Positions 1-9,050 of a stretch of 48,014 nucleotides of DNA are shown here, piece by piece. Under the pieces are notes generated by a model. That model saw nothing but the letters and a program-made list of their open reading frames with translations, had not been told where the DNA came from and ran no database searches. The number at the start of each line of letters is the position of its first letter. Within the stretch, counting starts at the first letter, position 1. A program made the translations under genes and the position numbers. Source of the DNA: Alphaproteobacteria bacterium (GTDB lineage: Bacteria > Pseudomonadota > Alphaproteobacteria > SHVP01); assembly GCA_947473325.1 (NCBI GenBank), contig CANJEJ010000007.1, positions 1-48,014 of the forward strand. The letters run 5' to 3'.

Positions 1-3000
1 AGCTGTAGCTGCCGTCTTCGTTGACGACGATCGTGCCGTAGTCGCTCTCGCCATCGCCGTTCAGGCTGTAGGTCAGCTCGGCGCCAAGATCGACGTCGGT
101 CGCGACGAGCTGGCCCGTCAGCGCCGGCGCATCTTCCGAACCCGACACGGTGGCGGCCTGGGCCACCGGGGCGTCGTTGTTGCCCGTCAGCGTGACGGTG
201 ATCGTGTTGGTCGCCGTGGCACCGTTCTCATCCGTCACCGTGAAGGTGAAGTTCTGCTGCACGGTCTGGCCTTCGGCCAGGGACTGCGCATCTTCGTTCG
301 GGACAAAGCTGTAGCTACCATCCGCGTTGACCGTGATGGCGCCGTAGTCGGCTTCGCCATCGCCATTGAGGCTGTAGGTCAGCTCGGCGCCAAGATCGAC
401 GTCGGTCGCCACCAGCTGGCCGGTCAGGGCCGGCGCATCTTCCGAACCCGACACAGTGGCGGCCTGCGCCACGGGCGCGTCGTTGTTGCCGGTCAGCGTG
501 ACAGTGATCGTGTTCGTCGCCGTGGCACCATTCTCGTCCGTCACCGTGAAGGTGAAGGACTGCTGGACGCTCGTGCCCTGCGCCAGTTCCTGCGCCTCCG
601 CGTTCGGCGTGAAGCTGTAGCTGCCGTCTTCGTTGACGACGATCGTGCCGTAGTCGCTCTCGCCGTCGCCATTCAGGCTGTAGGTCAGGTCCGCGCCCTG
701 GTCGACGTCGGTCGCCACCAGGTTGCCAGACAGACTCGGGGCGTCTTCCGAACCCGAGACCGACGCCGCCTGCGAAACCGGTGCATCGTTGCTGCCCGTC
801 AGCGTCACCGTGATGGTGGCTTCCGAGGTGGCGCCAAGTTCGTCCGTTACCGTGTAGGTAAAGGACTGCTGCGCCTGCTGGCCTTCGGCCAACGTCTGCG
901 CGTTGGCATTCGGCGTGAAGCTGTAGGAGCCATCTGCGTTCACCGCGATGGTGCCGTACTGGCTGTTGCCGTTGCCGTTCAGGCTGAAGGTGAGGTCGGC
1001 GCCCTGGTCGACATCGGTCGCCACCAGGTTGCCGGTCAGCGCGGGCGCATCTTCGCCGCCCGAGATCGTGGCGGCTGAGGCCACCGGCGCGTCATTGGCA
1101 CCGGTCAGCGTGACCGTGATCGTGGCGGTCGAGGTCGCACCCTGGTCGTCCGTCACCGTGTAGGTGAAGGACTGCGTCACCACCTGACCTTCGGCCAGGG
1201 TCTGGGCGTCTTCGTTGGGCGTGAAGCTGTAGCTGCCGTCGGCATTGACGACGATAGAGCCGTAGTCGCCCTTGCCATCGCCGTTGAGGGCAAAGGTCAG
1301 GTCGTCGCTATCGACGTCTGTCGCGGTAAGCTGGCCGGTCAGGACAGAGGCGTCTTCCGAACCAGAGACCGTGGCGGCCTGCGCCACCGGGCCGTCGTTC
1401 GAGCCCGTCAGCGTGACAGTGATCGAGGCTTCAGAACTCGCGCCGAATTCGTCCGTCACCGTGTAGGTGAAGGTCTGGGTTGCGGTCTCACCGGCGCCGA
1501 GCGTGTCGGCATTGTCGTTGGGGGTGAAGCTGTAGGAGCCGTCGGCATTGACGACCAGCGTGCCGTATTCGGCCGCACCGTCACCGTCGATGGCATAGGT
1601 CAGGTCGGCGCCCTGGTCGACGTCGGTCGCCACCAGGTTGCCGGTCAACGCCGGGGCGTCTTCACCGCCTGACACCGTGGCCGCCTGGGCGACCGGCGCG
1701 TCGTTGTTGCCCGTCAGCGTGACGGTCAGGGTCTGCCGCGACGTAGCACCATGCTCATCCGTCGCCGTGAAGGTGAAGGACTGCTGCGCGGTCTGGCCCT
1801 GGGCCAGGGTCTGCGCGGCTTCATTTGGCACGAAGCTGTAGGAACCGTCGGCGTTGACCGTGACGGTGCCGTACTGGCCTTCGCCGTTGCCCGTCAGCGC
1901 GAAGGTCAGATCGGCGCCCTGGTCCACATCGGTGGCGATCAGGTTGCCGGTGAGCGCGGGCGCGTCCTCCGAACCCGATACCGTGGCAGCCTGCGCCACC
2001 GGCGCGTCGTTCGAGCCGGTCAGCGTGACCGTAATCGTCGCCGTCGAGGATGCGCCGTGTTCGTCCGTCACCGTGTAGGTGAAGGACTGCTGCGCCGTCT
2101 GGCCCTCGGCCAGCGATTGGGCGTCTTCGTTCGGGACGAAGCTGTAGGAACCATCGGCGTTGACCGTGATCGTGCCGTAGTCGCCTTCGCCGTCGCCATT
2201 CAGGCTGAAGGTGAGGTCGGCGCCCTGATCGACATCGGTGGCCGTCAGGTTGCCGGTCAGCGCGGCGGCGTCTTCCGAGCCCGACGCCGTCGCGGCGACA
2301 GCCACCGGGGCGTCGTTGCTGCCCGACAGGGTGACCGTGATCGAGGCTTCCGAGGTCGCGCCGTTCTCGTCCGTCACGGTGTAGGTGAAGGACTGTTGCA
2401 CGCTCTGGCCTTCCGCCAGCGTCTGCGCCGCTTCATTCGGCGTGAAGCTGTAGGAGCCGTCTTCGTTGACGACAATCGTGCCGTAGTCGGCATCGCCATC
2501 GCCATTCAGGGCATAGGTCAGCTCAGCGCCCTGGTCGACGTCGGTCGCCACCAGCTGGCCGGTCAGGGCCGGCGCATCTTCGCCGCCCGAGATCGTGGCC
2601 GCCTGAGCCACCGGCGCATCGTTCGAACCCGTCAGCGTGACGGTGATCGTCTGCTGCGACGTCGCGCCATGTTCATCCGTCACCGTGTAGGTAAACGACT
2701 GCTGCGCCGTCTGGCCATCGGCCAGGGTCTGCGCATTGGCGTTCGGGGTGAAGGTAAAGGCACCGCTCGCCACAACGGCGATGACACCGTAGGCGCTCTG
2801 GCCATTGCCGTTCAGGCTATAGGTAAGGTCCGCGCCCTGATCGACGTCCGTCGCCACCAGGTTGCCGGACAGACTCGGGGCGTCTTCACCGCCGGAGACC
2901 GTCGCGGCCTGCGCCACCGGGGCGTCATTCGCGCCCGTCAGCGTCACCGTGACCGTATTCTCAGCTGAGGCGCCGAATTCATCCGTCACCGTGAAAGTGA

Positions 3001-6000
3001 AGGACTGCTGGACCGTCTGACCTTCGGCCAGCGTCTGCGCCGCTTCGTTCGGCGTGAAGCTGTAGGACCCATCGGCGTTGACGACGATCGCACCATAGTC
3101 GCTTTCGCCGTCGCCATTGAGGCTGAAGGTCAGGTCGGCGCCAAGATCGACGTCGGTCGCCACCAGATTGCCCGACAGGACCGGGGCGTCTTCGCCGCCG
3201 GAGATCGTCGCCGCCTGCGCCACCGGGGCATCATTGTTGCCGGTCAGTGTGACCGCGATCGTGTTCTGCGAGGTGGCGCCGTTTTCATCCGTCACCGTGA
3301 AGGTGAAGGACTGTTGCACGCTGGTGCCCTGCGCCAGTTCCTGCGCCTCCGCGTTCGGCGTGAAGGTGTAGCTGCCATCGGCGTTCACCACGATGGCGCC
3401 ATACTGGCTTTCGCCGTCGCCGTTCAGGCTGAAAGTGAGGTCCGCGCCCTGGTCGACGTCGGTCGCCACCAGGTTGCCCGACAGGCTCGGGGCGTCTTCG
3501 CTGCCGGAGACCGTCGCGGCCTGCGAAACTGGCGCATCATTGGCGCCCGTCAGGGTCACCGTGATGGTCTGGGTCGCGGTCGCGCCGTGTTCGTCCGTCA
3601 CCGTGTAGGTGAAGTTCTGCTGCACCACCTGGCCATCGGCCAGCGACTGCGCATCTTCGTTCGGTGTGAAGCTGTAGGAGCCATCCGCGTTGACCGCGAT
3701 GGTGCCGTAATCGGCCTCGCCGTCGCCATTCAGGGCATAGGTCAGGTCGGCGCCGAGATCGACGTCGGTCGCCACCAGCTGACCGGTCAGGGCCGGCGCA
3801 TCCTCGCCGCCCGAGATCGTGGCGGCCTGCGCCACGGGTGCATCGTTCGAACCCGTCAGCGTGACGGTGATCGACGCAGTCGAGGTCGCGCCGTTCTCGT
3901 CCGTCACCGTGTAGGTGAAGGACTGCTGGACGCTCGTGCCTTCGGCCAGTCCCTGAGCGTCGGCATTCGGCGTGAAGGTGTAGCTGCCATCGGCGTTGAC
4001 GGCGATCGTGCCGTAATCCGCCTCGCCGTCGCCGTTCAGGCTGTAGGTGAGATCGGCACCCTGGTCGACATCGGTCGCCACCAGGTTGCCCGACAGGACC
4101 GGCGCATCTTCCGAACCTGAGACCGTCGCGGCCTGCGCCACCGGAGTGTCATTCGCACCCGTCAGCGTCACCGTGATGGTCTGTTCCGCCGTGGCGCCAT
4201 GCTCGTCGGTCACCGTGTAGGTGAAGGACTGCTGCGCCGTCTGGCCTTCGGCCAGAGTCTGGGCGTTGGCGTTCGGCGCGAAGCTGTAGGAGCCGTCTTC
4301 GTTGACGGTGATCGTGCCATAGGCGCTCTGGCCGTTGCCGTTCAGGCTGAAGGTCAGGTCGGCGCCGAGGTCGACATCGGTCGCTACCAGGTTGCCAGTC
4401 AGCGCGGGGGCATCTTCGCCGCCCGACACCGTCGCGGCCTGCGCGATCGGCGCATCGTTGTTGCCCGTCAGCGTGACGGTGATCGTGTTCTGAGACGTGG
4501 CCCCCTGGTTATCCGTCACCGTGTAGGTGAAGGACTGCTGGACGCTCGTGCCTTCGGCCAGTTCCTGAGCGTCGGCGTTCGGCGTGAAGGTGTAGCTGCC
4601 GTCGGCATTAACGACGATCGCGCCATATTCCGACTCGCCGTTGCCGTTCAGGCTGAAGGTGAGCTCCGCGCCCTGGTCGACGTCGGTCGCCACCAGGTTG
4701 CCAGACAGGCTCGGGGCGTCTTCGCTGCCGGAGACTGTCGCGGCCTGCGCCACCGGGGCATCATTGCTGCCCGTCAGCGTCACGGTAATCGTCGCGGTCG
4801 AGGTCGAGCCCTGGTCGTCCGTCACTGCGTAGGTGAAGGATTGCTGCGCTGTATGGCCTTCGGCCAGCGTCTGCGCCGCTTCGTTCGGCGCGAAGCTGTA
4901 GGAGCCGTCGGTATTGACCACCAGCGTGCCGTACGGGCTTTCGCCCGAGCCGTTCAGGCTGAACGAAAGATCAGCATTTGCGTCCGCGTCGGCCGCCGTT
5001 AGATCACCGGTCAGCACCGGGGCATCTTCCGTGCCCGAGACGGATTCCGCCTCGGCGACCGGGCCGTCATTCGAACCGGTCAGCGAGACCGTGATGGTCG
5101 CGGTCGAGGTGGCGCCCTGATCGTCGGTCACCGTGTAGGTGAAGGACTGCTGCGCCACCTGGCCTTCCGCCAGGCCCTGCGCCGCCGCGTTGGGCACGAA
5201 GCTGTAGGAGCCGTCGGTGTTTACCGTCAGCGTGCCGTATTGGCCCTCGCCGCTCCCGTTGAGCGCGAAGGAAAGTTCGGCATTGGCATCGACATCGGTC
5301 GCCACCAGGTTGCCGGTCAGCGCCGTATCATCTTCACCGCCGCTGATCGAGGCCGAAGCCGCCACCGGGCCGTCATTCGCACCGGTGATCGTCACCGTGA
5401 TCGACGCCGTCGAGGTCGCGCCCTGGTCGTCCGTCACCGTGTAGGTGAAGGTTTCGGTCGCTTCCTGGCCGACCGCCAGGCCCTGCGCCGCTTCCGATAC
5501 GGCGAAGCTGTAGGAACCATCGGCATTGACCGTGATCGCGCCGTACTGGCCTGTGCCGTCGCCGTTCAGGCTGAAGGTCAGGTCAGCATTGGCGTCGGCA
5601 TCCGTCGCCACCAGGTTGCCCGAGAGCGTGCCAGCGTCTTCCGTGCCGCTGACCGAGGCCGACGAGGCCACCGGCGCGTCATTCGTCCCGGTGATCGTCA
5701 CCGTGATCTGCGCGGTCGAGGTCGCGCCCTGGTCGTCCGTCACCGTGTAGGTGAAGGTCTCCGTCGCTTCCTGGCCCACGGCCAGGCCCTGTGCCGCCGC
5801 GCCGACGGCAAAGCTGTAGGAGCCGTCTTCATTGACGGTGATCGCGCCATACTGGCCTTCGCCCGAACCGTTCAGGCTGAAGGTCAGGTCGGCATTGGCA
5901 TCGACGTCGGTCGCCGTCAGGTTGCCGTTCAGAACGCCGGCGTCTTCCGTGCCGCTGACCGAGGCCGCCGCGGCCACAGGGGCGTCATTCGTGCCAACGA

Positions 6001-9000
6001 TCGTCACGGTGATCTGCGCTGTCGATGACGCGCCCTGGTCGTCCGTCACCGTGTAGGTGAAGGTCTCTGTCGCTTCCTGGCCCACGGCCAGGCTCTGGGC
6101 GTCTTCGGAGATGGCGAAGCTGTAGGAGCCGTCTTCGTTGACGACGATCGTGCCATAGCTGCCTTCGCCCGAACCCGTCAGGCTGAAGGTGAGGTCGGCG
6201 TCGGCATCGACGTCGGTGGCGACGAGGTTGCCCGACAGGCTGCCGGCATCCTCCGTGCCCGACACGCTGGCCGAGGCGGCTACTGGCGCATCATTGGTGC
6301 CGACGATCGTCACCGTGATCTGGGCGGTCGAGGTCTCGCCCTGGTCATCCGTCACCGTGTAGGTGAAGGTCTCGGTCACTTCCTGGCCGGCAGACAGAGT
6401 CTGAGCGTCTTCCGCAATGGCGAAACTGTAGGAGCCGTCAGCGTTGACGGTGATCGAGCCGTAGTTGCCCTCGCCCGAGCCATTCAGGCTATAGCTGAGG
6501 TCGGCATTGGCATCCACGTCGGTGGCGACCAGGTTGCCTGAAAGGGCACCGGCGTCTTCCGTTCCCGACACGCTGGCCGACGAAGCCACGGGGCCATCGT
6601 TCGCACCATTGATCGTGACGGTGATCTGCGCCGTCGAGGTCGCGCCGTTTTCGTCCGTCACCGTATAGGTGAAGGTTTCGGTCGCCACCTGCCCTTCGGC
6701 GAGGCTCTGCGCCGCTTCGGAGATCAGGAAGCTGTAGGAGCCATCCTCGTTGACGACGATGGTGCCGTACTGGCCCTCACCCGAACCGTTGACGTTGAAG
6801 GTCAGCTCGGCATTGGCATCGACATCGGTCGCCGTCAAGTTGCCGGTCAGGACGCCGGAATCTTCCGTGCCGCTGACAGAAGCCGCCGCCGCGACAGGCC
6901 CGTCGTTCGAACCGATGATCGTGACGGTGATCTGCGCGGTCGAGGTCTCGCCCTGGTCGTCCGTCACCGTGTAGGTGAAGGTTTCCGTCGCTTCCTGGCC
7001 CACGCCAAGACCCTGCGCCGAATCGTTGGGCGCAAAGCTGTAGGAGCCGTCGGGATTGACCACGATCGTGCCGTACTGGCCTTCGCCAGAACCATTGACC
7101 GCATAGGTCAGCTCGGCGTTGGCATCGACATCTGTCGCAACCAGGTTGCCGGTGAGCGCGCCGCCGTCTTCCGTGCCACTGATCGAGGCCGACGAGGCGA
7201 TGGGCGCGTCGTTTGAGCCCGAGATCGTCACCGTGATCTGCGCCATCGACTTGGCGCCCTGATCGTCGGTCACCGTGTAGGTGAAGGTTTCCGTCACCTC
7301 TTGGCCCGCGGCCAGCGTCTGGGCGGATTCCGACACCGCAAAGCTGTAGGAGCCGTCTTCGTTGACGGTAATCGCGCCATACTGGCCTTCACCCGAGCCG
7401 TTCAGGCTGAAGGTGAGCGCGGCGCTGGCATCCGGATCCGTGGCCACCAGGTGACCCGTCAGGATGCCCGCATCTTCGGTGCCCGACACACTGGCCGAAG
7501 CCGCCACCGGCGCGTCGTTGGTGCCGACAACGGTCACCGAGATCTGCGCGGTCGAGGTCTCGCCCTGATCGTCCGTCACCGTGTAGGTGAAGGTTTCCGT
7601 CACCTCTTCGCCGGCACCCAGGCTCTGGGCCGCTTCGGAGACGGCGAAGTTGTAGGAACCATCTTGGTTGACGACGATCGTACCGTAGCTGCCCTCGCCG
7701 TCGCCGTTGAGGCTGAACGTGAGTTCCGCATTGGCGTCGGCGTCCGTCGCCGTCAGATTGCCCGACAGAACGCCTGCATCTTCCGTGCCCGACACGCTGG
7801 CCGAGGCGGCCACCGGGCCATCATTCGCGCCCAGGATCGTCACCGTGACGGTGGCGGGCGACATCGCACCCTGCTCGTCCATCACGAGATAGGTGAAGGT
7901 CTCGGTCACTTCCTGGCCGGCGGCCAGGCCCTGGGCCGCTTCTGACACCGTGAAGATGTAGCTGCCGTCGCCGTTGACGAGAATCGTGCCGTACTGGCCT
8001 TCGCCCGAACCGGCCAGCTCGTAGCTGAGCTGCGCATCGGCATCGGCGTCCGTCGCCACCAGGTTGCCAGCGATCGTGCCCGCGTCTTCCGAGCCGCTGA
8101 TCGAGACCGACGACGCGACGGGCGCGTCGTTCAGGCCCGTAATCGTCAGGGTGATCTGGGACATGGAGGTCGCGCCCTCCTCGTCCGTCACCATGTAGGT
8201 GAAGGTTTCCGTGACCTCCTGGCCTTCCGACAGGCCCTGAGCGTTTTCGCCGAGCACGAACGCATAGGTGCCGTCCGGATTGACCGTCAGCGAGCCGTAC
8301 TGGCCCTCGCCCGAACCGTTCAGCGTGAAGTTGAGGTTAGTGTTCAGGTCGGCGTCGCTGGCCGTCAGGTTGCCGGTCAGCAGGCCGTCGTCTTCCGTGC
8401 CGCTGACGACAGCCGCTTCCGCGACCGGGCCGTCGTTCGAACCTGTCAGCGTCACCGTGATCGTGGCGGTCGAGCTCGCGCCGTTTTCGTCGGTCACCGT
8501 ATAGGTGAACATTTCGGTCGCGGTTTCGCCCTCGCGCAGGCCCTGCGCGTTCTCGTTGATGATGAAGGCATAGGAGCCGTCCGCATTGACCGAGATCGTG
8601 CCGTACTGGCCGTCACCCGAGCCCGCGAGGCCGAACGTCAGTTCGGCGCCGGCATCGGGATCCGTTGCCGTCAGGTTGCCGGTCAGCAGCGCATCGTCCT
8701 CGCCGCCCGCAACGCTGGCTTCGGCCGCAACCGGGCCGTTGTTCGTGCCCGTGATGGTGATGGAGATCGTCGACGTGGCGCTGCCGCCCTGGCCGTCGCT
8801 GACCGTATAGGTGAAGTTCTCGGTCACCTCTTCGCCGATGGCGATGGTGCCGCTCGGGACGAAAACATAGGAGCCGTCCGGATTGACCGTCAGCGCGCCG
8901 GCCGCCGTCGTCACCGTGCCGGTTTCGTCTGCGCCATCGACCGCGAAGGTCAGCGGATCGCCTTCGATGTCGGTCGCTTCCAGATTGCCGGTCAGCGCAC

Positions 9001-9050
9001 CGGCGTCTTCCGTGCCGGCCTGGATGACTTCAATAGCGACCGGGTTGTCG
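1..9050 (-). repeat. Tandem VCBS-coding repeat array, about 306-bp period
   Basis: A direct tandem repeat lies within the giant gene. The conserved segment encoding FTYTVTD recurs every 303-306 bp (for example near 235, 541, 847 and 1153 on the plus strand). The EDA segment recurs about 30 times between 130 and 9007. Units at positions 1-4900 are very alike and share VQQSFTYTVTDE-like text. Units at 4900-8900 use EVTETFTYTVTDD and differ more. The period is a whole number of codons throughout, so the frame is kept. Confidence 0.9.

Noticed and set aside
1-9050. Regular repeats considered as a CRISPR array
   Set aside because: The unit is 306 bp, there are no short repeat-spacer pairs, and the units encode a protein domain in frame.
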